64,000 nucleotides of DNA, taken from positions 432,073,921 to 432,137,920 of the forward strand of contig CM060900.1 of the NCBI GenBank assembly GCA_030762935.1, in the 5' to 3' direction. Below, one piece after another: positions 12,341 through 24,764 of the stretch. Source of the stretch: Hymenopus coronatus. Lineage: Eukaryota; Arthropoda; Insecta; Mantodea; Hymenopodidae. Both the position numbers and the translations under genes were made by a program. The notes under the pieces are model-generated. The model ran no database searches. It saw only the letters and a program-made list of their open reading frames with translations, and was not told where the DNA came from. Position 1 is the first letter of the stretch, and each line of letters starts with the position of its first letter.

Positions 12341-14171
12341 GGGCCAGTTGTACGAACTTGGAATAAACCTCTGTTAGTCGTTATTCCATGGTTATGTGCA
12401 AAATTGTGATGTACAACAACGGAATAGAGACTATCAAGAGAATAAACATGGAATAACTTATTCCGTGATTCCTTGCGGGGATAAGCCGATATTCCGAGAA
12501 TAGAGTATAAAAAGGAAAATGGCCGCTTGGGTACTCGGCACAATTTTGACCCATATTTGACCGATATAAACGATTAATTTCTTTATAATGTGTTTTAAGG
12601 ACATATTATACCTAAATACAATATTTTGTAGAGATAGTCTGATGAATGAACATGGTTATAATGAAATTAAAGTTGAGAAATGATATCACACAGACAACTT
12701 GATGGTTATAAGATAAATATGACAAGAAGATAGTTAAAATAAAATTCCATTTATAAAAAAGTAAAATATACCTACAATATTATCATCAAAATACCTCTAT
12801 TTTACGGAAACAACTAAATTTAATCCAACCCAAGATAAATATAAAATGGGGTAGTGCAGCAATTCACAGCACAATGCATAGCGTTGTAAAGAGTGAGGTT
12901 ACGTTTTATTGACGAAATACAAAGGATAGGTTACTTCTACGGCAATATGCGTAAAAACGTAAGATAACCACAAGTATTAATTTTAAAATGTTAAAAAAAC
13001 CATTACATACAGTGATGCTGTCAATTTTATTAAAATCTGGACATATATTTCTAACACGTGCTTCACTTGGTCATGGTGTAGATGGAGTACCCTGCTGTAC
13101 TCCATCTATACCATGACCAAGTGAAGCACGTGTTGATAATAGATGTCCAGACTTTAATAAAAACAAGTATTAATGTTAGCGACATTCTGTACTATAATCA
13201 GATTTTGGACGTTATGTGCAAGTTTAAAAACTATAACACTACAAGCTTTGTGATGTAGGGAGGAGATGCTCAGATTAAAAGACGCCATCAGACCTCGTAA
13301 ATCTAAATATATTATTTTACAATAAATTCATAATTTTTCGTATTATATGCTGTAGGTTTAACACATTAGAGACAATTTTGATTGAATAGAGAATAATTTC
13401 CCTAAAATATAATGTTCTCGGTTTTATTGGTTTGGTTGACAATTTCTAGCTGTTGCATTAAATATTGCCATCAGCAAAGTACGAGCTGTAATGGGAACGG
13501 TTTAATGTACTATTCGACATAACTACTAATACTTCTGTTGGTTAGTAATACTTATATAGCAAATTGTTTTCTATTTACCTTGGTGCAACGATTCAATTAT
13601 ACATATCTTAAGTTGATAGTGACATTGGCAACACTAAAATGTAATTTTCAAAATTCACTTACTAAGTATCTTAATAAATAAAATACAGAAATGAGGCTAA
13701 GTACGTTTTGATCACCGAAACAGAAAGATGTCTTATATCAGCACAAGATACAACTTTGCACATACGGTAAGGTTATATTGACATACTCCTAACCTATCGC
13801 AAGAAGTCACAGTATTCATATGTGTTTATGTTTTGTAAAATGTATAGCAATTCTACATCTGAACATGCTTATGAACATTCATAATGATTTCATAGTACCG
13901 TAAGTAGTTAAAATAAGAAATAATACATAGTTTAGGAACAGCTGATTGTGAAAACAATGAAGTTTTCAGCAAAACAAAGCAGTAATTACGTATCAAGTTG
14001 GCCACGAATGACTCGCAGCATAGCCAACATTAATTTTAAATCTACAAACAGTCGAATAGATATCTAAGTAATAAAATTGCATCGTACAACTTGTCACCAC
14101 ATTTATACCATGGATAGTGTATTCCAAGAATAACTATTCCAGGATTTATTCCAAGTTTCTACAACCAGCCC
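12341..14171. mobile_element. Non-autonomous PIF/Harbinger-type element
   Basis: Terminal inverted repeats of about 28 bp are visible. The left end reads GGGCCAGTTGTACGAACTTG and the reverse complement of the right end reads GGGCTGGTTGTAGAAACTTG. Both continue into GAATAAA. A TTA lies immediately outside each end (12338-12340 and 14172-14174), the 3-bp target duplication of the PIF/Harbinger superfamily. The interior (1.83 kb, A+T-rich) has no transposase, so it would need enzyme in trans. It carries a long near-perfect hairpin at 13025-13162. Confidence 0.75.
13025..13162. repeat. Long hairpin, 66-bp arms, 6-nt loop
   Basis: Arms 13025-13090 and 13097-13162 are complementary with about six mismatches. 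The loop is CCTGCT. The central arm contains CACTTGGTCATGG on one side and CCATGACCAAGTG on the other. If transcribed it would form an RNA duplex long enough for Dicer or Drosha processing. A nested foldback transposon is the simpler explanation. Confidence 0.95.
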
Positions 14172-14579
14172 TTAGTATGGTAGCCTCTTATAACTGCAGA
14201 TGATCTGTTAAATCATTCTATAAAAATAATATTAAGTAAGCCTACCGTAGTCAGCATTGCAATATACACCACCATAGATATCCTCAAGTTTTCAAAAAGC
14301 TTTGCATTTTCGACAGCTTATAAATGTTTCTCTCCTCCATTGTTGTTGCTTGGTAAACTAACGAATCTTCAAGAACTTCCTCCGCACCTTGCTGCTGGCC
14401 ACTGCTCAATAGAAGGTTGGCATCCCTAGGTTTATCGCATTCGATTCCGTCGGGATGTAATGATTATCAGCGGCTGCGAGCGCATGAGTTGTTTACTGTA
14501 CTGGTTAGTGTGGTCTACTATGCTGTGAGTTCTGATGTGTGCCTGAAGTGAAACCAATGTATTTTACAGAGTAACTTGT

Positions 14580-15490
14580 GTTTCTAGCGGAAAACGTTTT
14601 TTAATGAACGTGGAAATTGTGCTGAGAAAGTGAAACAAAATTTTGTTGTCAGGTTCCCTAACTCAAAATTATCGCACCGAGATACTGTGCGGGAGTTAGG
14701 TTCCGTGCACGATGCTGTTAGAAGTGGAAGACCCAGTGTGCTAACAGGAAAAAAATCTATCGAATAGAATGCTTAAAAATCCACAGAAATCAATAAACAA
14801 ACTGGTCGAACAATGTGATATTTCTTATGGTTTTGCATATATAGCAGTAAAAAAAATAACAAAAAAACTAGATTTATATCCATATAAGGTATCAGTCGTC
14901 CACGAATGACATTTTTTACTGATGAAGCTTGGTTCCACTTATCAGAATGCGTAAACCCACATACACGAGTATGGTCTAATGAAAATCCTAATGCAATTCA
15001 GGAAACCCCTTTACATTCAGAGAAAATTAGGTGTGGTGTGCGATCTTTCGCTCTTGAATTATTGGGCTAATCTTTTTCCATAACTCAATTAATTCAGATG
15101 TTTATTGCTCAGATATTCTTTTTCCATTAATTTCATAGCTAAATGAAGATGAAGTGAACGGTGCATTTTTTCAACAAGATAATGCCACTGCTCATACATC
15201 ACATAAATCCATGGGACTGTTAGTGGAATTTTTTGGGGAAAGACTAATTTCTAAAGGTTTGTGTTCTCCGCGGTCTCCTGACCTTACCCCTCCGGATTAT
15301 TTTCTTTGGGGAGCCACTAAAGCTTCGGTCTATAAGGACAATCCAAAAACAATCGATGAGCTGAAAACGGCTATAGAAGAATACATACCATCTGTAACAA
15401 AGGAGACATTAATTACAGTATTCGAAAATAAATTAAAACAAGTGAGTTTGTGTATTCAAGAAACAAAATCTTCTTTAACCAGATTAGATG
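14580..15490 (+). pseudogene. Mariner-like (DUF4817/DDE_3) transposase relic 1
   Basis: The N-terminal helix-turn-helix part is visible at about 14595-14760: EKVKQNFVVRFPN, then DTVREL, then GSVHDAVRSGRPSVLTG. The catalytic domain begins with FFTDEAWFHLSECVNPHTRV (about 14908-14970), covering the first catalytic Asp. After frameshifts, an open frame at 15154-15612 carries FFQQDNATAHTSHKS (second Asp) and SPRSPDLTPPDYFLWGA (third Asp). The second and third Asp are about 38 residues apart, longer than the 34 of classical mariners. The C-terminal helices (NPKTIDELKTAIEEYI) follow. At least three frame disruptions separate the blocks. No terminal repeats were identified. Intact homologues in arthropods are annotated as mariner-type transposases. 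Confidence 0.85.
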
Positions 15491-16289
15491 CATATTACTT
15501 TTCTACATTACCTATCATGCATGAATATGGTGACCCTAGCATTTTTCTTTACCAGCGAAACGTTTTCACCATACGCTCGCGCCAGTGCTGCCACCAGAAT
15601 TCCCGACTCTAGGGGAATCTTGGTTACATGGGAGGTGCGGAGTGACTTCTCGATGACCCATTATTTTTCTGCAGTAACTTTAAGTTTGCATAATTTACAA
15701 AATAAGACACTTCCATCAGATGAGAACACGATTTCTCCGACTTCTGACACATATTGTCTTAAACGGCTTGCAGTTGATAATTTTTGTTTCGACATTCTGG
15801 TCATAGTGCACTGCACTCTGACCCGAAGAAATGTGTTTCTACTGTGACTGCCAGTGACACAAGTTTCCTTATAATTGATGCAATCGCTTGAGTGCTACCT
15901 GCCCTCGGAATGCGGTAAATCCCCAATGATGACCACAGCTGTCATGAGCAATGTTATTACTTGTGTATTGCATTATATGAGTACTTCATCATTAAATAAT
16001 AAAAAATTACCTACTTAAAATGGACAATTAGATACAAAAAACTGTATAGAGATCTACAAAGACAAAGAAATGACTTAAAACCACACGTAAATGTTAAAAA
16101 AAAAATTACTTTAACCTGGAAAAAATGAGAAAAATGCATTTAGATGACCAATAAAAACTGCATATATTTTACGCCTTCCTTGCAGAATGAACTTAATTGT
16201 CAATGAGCACCATCTGCAACAACTCAGAAAAAAATTATATTTCATAAAAATCCGGGCCCTAGTCATGACAGTCAATCAAGGGTTAAATA

Positions 16290-17414
16290 CAGGGTCATCA
16301 AGAAAGGCTGCAGCAACTTCAAAAAAGCATATGTATTGTGATTAAGATAAATTAATAATTTGACCTGCAAAATAATCGGGAACTCATCAAGTTTTTTTAT
16401 ATGTATAGCTTTAGACGGCGTTATGAGCAGTTTCAGGAAATCGTCAGCGTTGACATGAAGTAGCCCACTGGATACCCTAGAAATGAGTGACGAAACAGTG
16501 GAGTGTATACGGCAGAGTTGTGATCGAAGTAAAAAAAAACAAAAACAAAAAAAAAATTGCAAAACGAGGTTTGTAACTTGGAATACCTAAGTCAACAATT
16601 CAAAATATGTTACACAAATGTTTTCATCTTCACGCTTACAAAATTCAGTTCAGCCATTACATTAAATCTATGGATCGACCAAAGCGTGTTCAGTTCACAA
16701 ATGGCATACTCAACAAAATTGACAATGACAAAAGTAATCTTCACAGATGAAGTTACAATCCATATCAAGGGTTGTGTCAACCAGCATAATTGTAGAATTC
16801 GGGGATCTTAACCACCCAATGAAATATTTGAGTATGACAGAGATTCTGCACAAGCAAACATGTGGTGCAGTTTGATGCACAATCAGGTCATTGACCCTTT
16901 GCTTCTTGGTGAGCAGACTATCACAAGACATGTTTATTTAGACATGCTAGAACAGTAAGTTTTCCGCAAGTAGACACAATTGAAGAAGAAAATAATGTAG
17001 TGTTATTATTTCAACACTTCCTCACACTTTTCCCTATAAGTTCGAGATGCTCTCCATGCAAGATTCCCTGATTGGTGGATTGGTAGGTTCGGTCCTATTC
17101 AATGGCCTCCTAGAAGCCCCGACTTGACACCCCTAGACTTTTTTTATGGGGATACGTAAAAAACATTGTGAACAGTAAACTGATCAGAGATTTGCAACAT
17201 TTAAGACAAAGGATCACTGATGCTGTTGCAACAATCATGCCTGATGATCCACTGCTGGATTTCGACCAACAGAGTGCACATAGAAACATTATAAGGAAAA
17301 AAAAATTTTGAATTGGTGAATTGAACAAAAAAAAAAAAAAAAGACTTGTTTTACTATCTCAAATAGTTCCTTAGCTGGATTTTTTGAAATTGCTAAACCT
17401 TTTTCAACGACCCT
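16290..17414 (+). mobile_element. Mariner-like element 2 with terminal repeats
   Basis: Left end CAGGGTCATCAAGAAAGGCT pairs with the reverse complement of the right end (AGGGTCGTTGAAAAAGGTTT). The similarity continues to GCAACTTCAAAAAA versus GCAATTTCAAAAAA, giving TIRs of about 38 bp. A TA is present just outside the left end, and the right flank reads CCCTATGG, again with a TA. Length 1.13 kb, the size of a mariner with most of its N-terminal region lost or unreadable. Confidence 0.75.
16650..17315 (+). pseudogene. Mariner-like (DDE_3) transposase relic 2
   Basis: Inside the element at 16290-17414 the plus strand reads KRVQFTNGILNKIDND, then IFTDEVTIHIKGCVNQHNCR (first Asp region), PNEIFEYDRDSAQANMWCSL, LLGEQTITRHVYLDMLEQ, then a damaged second Asp region, DALHARFPDWWIGRFGPIQW and PPRSPDLTPLDFFYG (third Asp region). 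Several stops and shifts make it inactive. It belongs to a different subfamily from the relic at 14580-15490, sharing little nucleotide similarity with it although the fold and order of motifs are the same. Confidence 0.85.
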
Positions 17415-17827
17415 ATGGATGTAAAATGGAATATTACCACAACCAGTTTTTAGAAAGAAAGAAAAAAAGAAAATAAAAAGAAACTTTAAATGGGGTGATA
17501 CTGTTCTTCTTAACATTCAGGAAAGAAACTATTTCTTTCATTTAGAAGATATTTTTTGAAGGAAGATAGGTACAAGCTACAGGGCTGTAAAAATCGTATA
17601 TATAATGATCAGGACAATACATGCATATCCTTTTGGCATTGGCTGCTTTTGTCCCTAAGCAAGATGTGCAAGATAGTTTGAAGAACTAGGAGGAATTACT
17701 GAAAGTATATATTTTGGCCCAACATATGTTTCTGCTAGAAAAACTAGGGAAAGAAAGAGAGCAGTTCTACCATGTTAGATTAGATTAAATTCAAATTCTT
17801 CCTGTAGGTTCGTGATGGCCTAGTTTT

Positions 17828-17878
17828 GTTTTGATAGTGTTTAATGCCTACTTTTACTACCATGGCACTGCAGGTAAA
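17828..17878. repeat. Copy 2 of the 45-bp SINE-derived core
   Basis: GATAGTGTTTAATGCCTAC, TTTTACTACCATGGCACTG and CAGG match the cores at 8138, 36930 and 63058. Confidence 0.7.
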
Positions 17879-17879
17879 T

Positions 17880-19100
17880 GATGGCCTAGCAGGTCTTGAA
17901 CATTGAACATGTCAAAACATCAAAATTAAATACACCAAGCATACAACATTTATATTTCTTCCATTGCAATTAATAATATATATCTTAGACTTCCAAGTGC
18001 ATTAAAATTTAAAACCAGTATTAAACATTAAAAATGATCGCTTGAATTTTACAGCCTGTGTCACCATATAGTGTTACATCCTTTTATACGAAAGTGCTCA
18101 AATTAAAGATAAGAACTGCATTCTGAAAGTATTAAAATAAATATAAATACAAAAAATTGTCAATGTCAATTCTAAATTGCTAGTTATTACTCTCAAAACT
18201 ACATATAACAGGTTTGCATTTCAAATTACGGTGCTAAAATACATTCAATAAATATTAATTTTCTGATCCATTTAATGGAACATAAAAAACTTCACTTGAC
18301 TTTTAGACTGTGTCATATTACTTAGTGTTTATATTCTACTTACATGTAATGAATGCAAAAATGTTGTATTAAGATATGCAATTTTAGATTAAAAAAATGC
18401 GGGTACATTGACATCTTAAAGACGCTTCATTTTACATCCTTAATTATATGTAGAGAGAATCAAAATTTTATATTAAGATATACATTCTAAGAATACTAAT
18501 TTGGATGCACAATAAACATATAAATTTTATCCTAATCCTATGTGAAATATGTATGATACAGCAATGCATAATGAGCATGGGACAAATAACTTACATTTGC
18601 TTCCAGATTGTTATAAACATCACTTTGTATAAATTAAGCGCTCTCAGAGCCAAAAAACTGCAACTAGACAGAAAAATAGTTCTAGCAGGATTGACTTTGG
18701 CTAAATCTGTGAGAACTAATCTGTGAAAACGCAATGCATTTTAGCATAGTATTGCTTACTCTCAATAACTAAGAATTATGAAAACTACAAAAATTAGGAA
18801 AGACTTCCAGAATCACAGGACATTGGCTTATAGCATCCAGGTTTGGATTTATTCATAATAATATTAGGAAGTAGTTTTGTTAGGAAACAAGAATTAAAAA
18901 CTCATATTGAGCAAAAATGTTTTAGAAGGAACACATTTTTGGAATACAAACAATTCCGAAACCAAAATTAAAAACAAACATAAAATATATCATTTTATGA
19001 AAGCTTTTCTAGGAAGATCTTTGAAGAATGAGTTCAGCACATATCTCTATAAGAATTCTAGAAGATTGTGCATGCATTTTGTTTAGAGAAATAAAGATAT
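17880..19100. other. A+T-rich sequence, nothing recognised
   Basis: Very A+T-rich with no open frame of interest. Confidence 0.45.
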
Positions 19101-19111
19101 TTATATCCTTG

Positions 19112-19310
19112 TACACTCAAAGACATTGTCTGGTGCTGTGATTTTGCTGAAAATGTGAACGTTTGACAGGGGTTCATGATGATCTTCATTGGTACTATTC
19201 TAGTTCACTCAAAGACAATAAAAATGATTGACACTGTGATTTTGCTGAAAATGTGAATGTTGGATGAGAACTCGGGTTTTACAATGATTTTCATTGGTAC
19301 CATTCTCGTA
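19112..19310. repeat. Tandem duplication, about 97-bp unit, two copies
   Basis: CACTCAAAGACA starts each unit (about 19115 and 19206). Each contains GTGATTTTGCTGAAAATGTG followed by TTCATTGGTAC(T/C)ATTCT. The copies differ at several positions, so the duplication is not recent. Confidence 0.85.
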
Positions 19311-19429
19311 TGCACATCTCTAATCTCAAGTTGCAGCATTCTTACATCTGCAGCCTCTGCTTCATACATCAATAATATGTGACTAGCATCATAGCTCCCC
19401 ATTAATGTTTTGATATTCTAAGATCCCTG

Positions 19430-19614
19430 GCGCAGTCTAAATACCACCTAACTCTTTATCGTTTGTTTCCTTGCAAGATGAAAACCGAGAGAAAATCCCC
19501 CCCTTCGCCGTTTTGTCCACCACACATTCCACATGTAGTCACTTGGGATTGAACCCGGGCCATCTTGGTGAGAGACTAGTGGTCTAACCACTCGGCTACA
19601 GTGTGGCCATAATC
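19430..19614 (-). mobile_element. SINE family A (tRNA-derived), partial
   Basis: On the minus strand the head reads TAGCCGAGTGGTTAGACC (box A region), then CTCTCACCAAG, then CCGGGTTCAATCCCAAG (box B). The body includes TGTGGTGGACAAAACGGCG and CTCTCGGTTTTC, matching the body of the copies at 32721, 33410, 33898 and 36920. RNA polymerase III promoter boxes are intact here. Confidence 0.8.
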
Positions 19615-19619
19615 TTTCT

Positions 19620-20832
19620 GTCTCCTATGTGCATTAGCCCCTTGCTCCTATTATTCCTCTTCATCGCCATAGTCAAGAAAAGCCACCTTTATCTGAGGAA
19701 CTCTTTTAGGTTTTAGGGTTTCCTTAGGAGTGAGTTTCCAGACATTAATTGGCTTTTGTTGTCAACATAATTAGAGTGGACAGATGCTTTGTGTATCTGC
19801 TAACAGCTATAAGCTCTCTTGCAAACCTATATCAATTGTTTTTAAAGTTACTGTCTTAAAAGCACCCAGGGATACAATTTTTTTTTAAATGTTGTCACAT
19901 ACTGGCCTTACAAACTTATAACTGTGTTTTAAAGCTCATAGCGATTCTTCAATATTTTTTAGAAAAATAACACTTATTCTATTCCTTATAATGAAGATGG
20001 TTTAGTATACGATGCAGAAAGCATAATTTTGAAAAAGTAAGCCATAAATGTTCTAACTTATTATTTAAATGTGAATAATAAAAGACTGTATATAGAATTT
20101 TATTCAGCGTTTGAGCTGTTTCACAAAAGAATTGTTAACACCTTTAAATATAACTTTGTAACAATAAATCCTCAGCGGTCAAATGAATTATGTCATATCT
20201 TGAAGGGTTTGTGTGTCTAAAACACAGTTATTTTGTGCCAGTTATTTTTTTTCTCTCTGTTTAATTCTCTATGAGCTTTTGGTGAACATTTCAACGAGAT
20301 TGGTTACAACTGCGACATGTGAAATACTTTTGATGAGAAAACCTGTAAAAAAAATAAAGTCCTGTAAAAGATATTGTAAGTCCATACAGACCATTGGGTC
20401 ATGTGCTTTTGGATATTAGAATTGTTAGGTGATGAAGGTTTAAAGGACTCTGAGAACAAAAACAATTGTATGTGTGTACAAAGAGCACCAAAGAAATCTC
20501 ACTGCACCAGGTGTCTACGTCATACTATTTTTTGTTGCATATGGCCTTGCGAAGCCATGGTTGGTTGCTTTAGGCCATGGTGCAAGGGTACGCTATTCCA
20601 GGTAAATAATTATATCAATAACTACAACAAGGGTTACAAAATGGCATAGAAACGGAATATATGTTTATGCTCTCGATCTATTGGGTAAAAGAGAAAGAGG
20701 CAGAATCAGTGCATTCAGTTTATCATAAATGCAGATTGTTAGCCACACTGACTAGTGCAGGACGTGCCACGAAAACCCCAGAAAATGACACAAAAATTGC
20801 TGACGGTTTTCTTTGGCATTTAGCATATATTC
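19620..20832. other. A+T-rich sequence, nothing recognised
   Basis: A short plus-strand frame at 20401-20649 is cysteine-rich but does not fit a known finger spacing convincingly. Otherwise no signal. Confidence 0.35.
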
Positions 20833-20840
20833 GTCTAGAC

Positions 20841-23164
20841 CAACGGTTCCCAACCGGTGTGCCCCGGCACCCTAGGGTGCCGTGTGATTGGCCAAGGGGT
20901 GCCGCGAGATATTGAGATAAACAAAAAAAAAAACCTTCTACTGAAGCCTTAAGTCTTGTAAGGTCTTGAAATAAAATATGTCAAATCAATTACCCTCATG
21001 CACAGCAGATGGTGATAGTGGTCGATTCATTTCAATAATTCAGTTATATTAGTATCCCACAGATGGCATTACAGCTATACCCTGCCGAACATTCCCGAGA
21101 CTACTCGCTTCCTCACGAACATTCCCGAGACTTCGACATGAATATATAAAAGTGTACGCCACTTGGCGCTTTCAGTTGTCTTCCTCGCGTTGATTCACAG
21201 TGTTTAGCTATGGATAAGTTCATTGTTAAACGTAAACGCCAGGACAGTGAAAGTGAACAGTCGGCTCCTACTGCTTGCTTTAAGAAGCCAAATCTTACAG
21301 TTTCTCCTGGACCATCGAATTCACCACATAAAGAAGACAAACGAAAGAAAAGAACATACCAGGACAGTTACTTAGCGTATGGATTTAAGTGGAATAACAA
21401 CGAGGAAAACCCTATCCCTGTGTGTTTAGTTTGTGGCAAAACACTTAGCAACGAGGACATGGTACCTAGCAAACTGAAGCGGCATCTTACAACAAAGCAT
21501 CCTAGTGTGTCACAGAAAAGTGTAATGTATTTTTCACGTATATTAGAAGGGGAGAAGAAAACAAGCTGTGCGAATGGTAAAGACAATGACCATAGGTGAT
21601 ACTGCTCTTTAAGCCTCATTTAAAGTAGCAAAACTGATAGCTAAAAAAAAAGGAACCTCATACTCTTGGAGAGGAAATCATTGGCCCTGCACGTCAAGTT
21701 ATAGTTTCAACAATACTTGGCGAAGGAGCAGCTAATCAAATTTCGAAAGTTCCTCTGTCCAACAACACAATCAGCCGCAGGATATCTGAAATGTCATGCA
21801 ATATCAACGAACAAGTCACGGAGAAAATAAAAACTTATAGATCATTTGCTTTACAAGTAGATGAGAGTCTCGATATTGGTGACAAACTCCTTGGTTTTAT
21901 CAGATATATTGATGAAAAAGATATTAGTGAACAGTTTCTGTTCTGTAGACCGCTGGAGACTACAACCAGGCCATGATATTTTCGTTTCTATTAATTCCTA
22001 TCTCAATGACCATGATCTTTCATGGAAAGACTGTTGTGTTATATGTACAGATGGTGCACCATCTATGTCCGGGAAAATTAAAGGCTTTACTGCCAGAGCT
22101 CTCAATGAAAATCCATCCATTATTGTAACTCACTGTTTTCTGCAAAGAGAGGCATTAGTCGTGAAAGCGTGTAATGAAGATTTTGCTGAAGTGTTTAACC
22201 AAGTTGTGAAAATGGTGAACTATATGAAGTCTCGACCTTTAAAGTGCAGAATTTTTGAACAGTTATGTCGCGCAACGGATGCAGCTCATACCTCTTTGTT
22301 ACTTCACACAGAAGTAAGGTGGTTGTCGCTGGGTCGTGTATTGAACCGGTTTCTCGAACTTAAAGAACAGCTAAAAACTTTTTTTAAGGATGAAAATCAA
22401 GACAGATTTCATGAGCTCTTACTAAGTATATCTTGGTGTTTTGAACTGTCGTATCTGGCAGATATTTTTCATAAGCTGAATGAACTGAATGTTTCGATGC
22501 AGGGTCGACATGAAGCAATAATCTCCTCAACCAATAAAATGAAAGGTTTTAAAAGAAAATTTAGTTCTTGGAAGTCTACAGTTCAAAAAGGAGATTTGTC
22601 GAACTTTCCATCTCTTCTTAATGTGGCAGGAGATAAAGATCTGGGTAAACTGAAAGACCGCATTTGTGATCACTTATCAAGATTGCAAGATGCAATAGAT
22701 GCGTACTTTCCAACTATTTCCACTACGAATCTCGACTGGGTTGTCTCACCATTTGATTTCGTAGATAGTGCAGAGGAAATAGATTTCACTGCTTGCGAAC
22801 GAGATGAATTTATTGATCTTTGCGCTGATTCCACACTCAAAGGTAAGTTCACCAAGAGTGAGGCGTCGATGGCTAGTTTTTGGCTTCAACGGAGAGAGGA
22901 GTACCCTAACCTAATGAAGAAAGCAATTAACGCACTTTTGCCCTTTTCAACATCCTATCTATGCGAGTAAGCCTTCTCTGCTATGGTGACAATAAAAGGC
23001 AAAGCAAGAAATAGACTGAATAACCTTGAGGATGATTTGCGTGTTTCACTGTCAACTGTAAGACCCGACATCTCATATCTGTGCTCTAAGCATCAATCAC
23101 AAGTTTCACATTAATCATTAATCGAACAAAATTTATTGATGTATTTTTACTCAGTGATTGTAGT
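20841..23164 (+). mobile_element. hAT element (ZBED5/Buster-like) copy 1, 3'-truncated
   Basis: The left terminus CAACGGTTCCCAACCGGTGT is preceded by GTCTAGAC (20833-20840), an ideal 8-bp hAT target site. Sequence is nearly identical to the complete copy at 51691-54184 until GATTGTAGT at 23164, where it switches to a non-LTR retroelement. The last 200 or so bases of the hAT, including its right terminus, are absent. They do not resume after the retroelement. Confidence 0.9.
21210..23114 (+). pseudogene. ZBED5/SCAND3-like hAT transposase, copy 1
   Basis: The start ATG at 21210 opens a frame with a BED-type zinc finger (CLVCGK at about residues 72-77 and later HLTTKH). A one-base insertion near 21569 shifts the frame. 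Small deletions near 21886 and 21966, relative to copy 2, shift it again. A CAA-to-TAA change at 22968 truncates it before the hAT dimerisation segment. The catalytic region is recognisable: LQVDESLDI (first Asp), CTDGAPSMSGKIKG (second Asp), THCFLQREAL, then RWLSLGRVLNRF. Family members without introns are well known as domesticated or active hAT genes in animals. This copy cannot make a full transposase. Confidence 0.9.
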
Positions 23165-24764
23165 CGCTTCGCAATGGTTTTCGTTTTTCGCCTACGAAAA
23201 CTCAGTGCATACACTTCCACCGTCTTCGCGGAGTACACCCTCCTCCTGACCTCCAATTGAACGGTGTGCCACTGCCTTTCGTTCCGTCCTTGAAGTTCTT
23301 AGGTCTCCACCTAGACCGTGAACTTTCTTGGGTACCCCACATCCGATACCTTCGTGCCTCCTGTGACCGATCGCTGCGGATGCTCAAACTGCTTTCTGGT
23401 GCGTCGTGGGGCGGCGATCGTTCAGTGATGCTGCGTTTGTACCGTTCACTCGTTCGCTCAAAACTAGACTACGGTTGTTTTATTTACGGCGCAGCGACCG
23501 CCTCTAAACTTCGCCTTTTAGACACCGTTCATCATATCGGTTTACGTCTTGCTACAGGAGCCTTCCGCACTAGTCGTGTGGAATGCTTGTATGCCGATGC
23601 TGGTGAACCCCCACCGGCAGTGCGTCGCTCATTTTTACTTTGTTTGTATGCTGCTAAGTTGTCTGCGAACCCCCGCCATCCTTGTTTTAACCTGTGTTAC
23701 GCCCGGATTATTCACACCGCTATCTGAGGAACGCCACTGCTTCGCGCCCCTGTGGTATTCGGTTTCGTGAACTGCTCTCCGATAGGGGTCTCAGATTGCC
23801 TCCTGTGGAGCGTGTTTTTGTTTATCCGGAACCTGCTTGGCAACTGAGGCGTCCCAGTTTCGACCTGACCCTCTCCAACCTTGTGAAACGTTCGACCGCT
23901 CCGGAGGTATTTCAGCGACTGCTTTACGAACTTTTAAGCAATTACCGGGCATATGCACCGGTATTCACTGACAGCTCCCAGCTGGCAGGAGCTACAGGTT
24001 GTGCCTTTTATTTCAATGGAGTAACACAGAATTATCGCCTTGCGGACGCCAGTTCGGTATTCACCGCCGAACTGTACGCTATCTTTTACTTTCTAGATTT
24101 TATCTCGCTTTTAGCACCTGGTAGTTTTCTTGTTTGCAGCGATTCCTTGAGTGCCCTACAGGCTCTGCAGCAGTATACTGGCTCCTCATCACTCGTTATG
24201 CGCATTCAATCTCGCCTTTCTGAATTGATTGCTTGCAGCTACCAGTTCATCTTCACGTGGGTTCCAGGTCATGTCGGTATTGCAGGTAATGAGGTAGCGG
24301 ATAGGTCTGCCAAGGCTGCCTGCTCCTTGCAGGATTATTCGGAAGTGGCTGTGCCCTCAGGGGATGCTTCACGTTACTTTCACAGGTCTCTTCTTTTAGC
24401 TTGGCAGCAATCTTGGCAAAACTTAGCAGGTACACAGCTTCGCATACTCAAAGACACGATACAGCCATGGCTCACATCTTGCCAGCCAAACCGGCGCCAC
24501 GAGGTTATCCTTACGCGTCTGCGTATCGGTCACACGCGGCTAACACATGGCTACCTTCTACGCGCTGAGCCAGCTCCTATATGTCAGACCTGCGATGTTC
24601 GTCTGTCTGTGGCACATGTGTTGCTTGATTGTCCGAAATTTCATCGTGAACGGCAATCCATCGGCCTGGGTACCTCCTTACCTGCCATTTTATGCGACGA
24701 CGCCAATTCCGTCGATATGGTGCTACGCTTTGTTGCCTCTATTGGCCTCAGCAAAGACATCTGA
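23165..24764 (+). pseudogene. Non-LTR ORF2 C-terminus: RT thumb, RNase H, zinc knuckle
   Basis: The reading starts with NGFRFSPTKTQCIHFHRLRG (RT palm/thumb), LKFLGLHLDRELSWVPHI and RSLVRSKLDYGCFIYG. A frameshift near 23700-23730 moves to the frame that runs to 24764. That frame carries RNase H with the expected acidic residues: VFTDSSQ, FTAELYAIF, VCSDSLSALQAL and GNEVADRSAK. It ends in a CCHC-type finger, CQTCDVRLSVAHVLLDC. Presence of RNase H places it in the I/R1/Loa/Tad group and not Jockey proper. The catalytic RT motif (YADD) lies upstream and is lost. Codons are still well preserved, so the insertion is fairly young. Confidence 0.9.

Noticed and set aside
20401..20649. Cysteine-rich frame resembling a piggyBac C-terminal finger
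   Set aside because: Cys spacing does not fit and no piggyBac catalytic sequence or TTAA ends are nearby.
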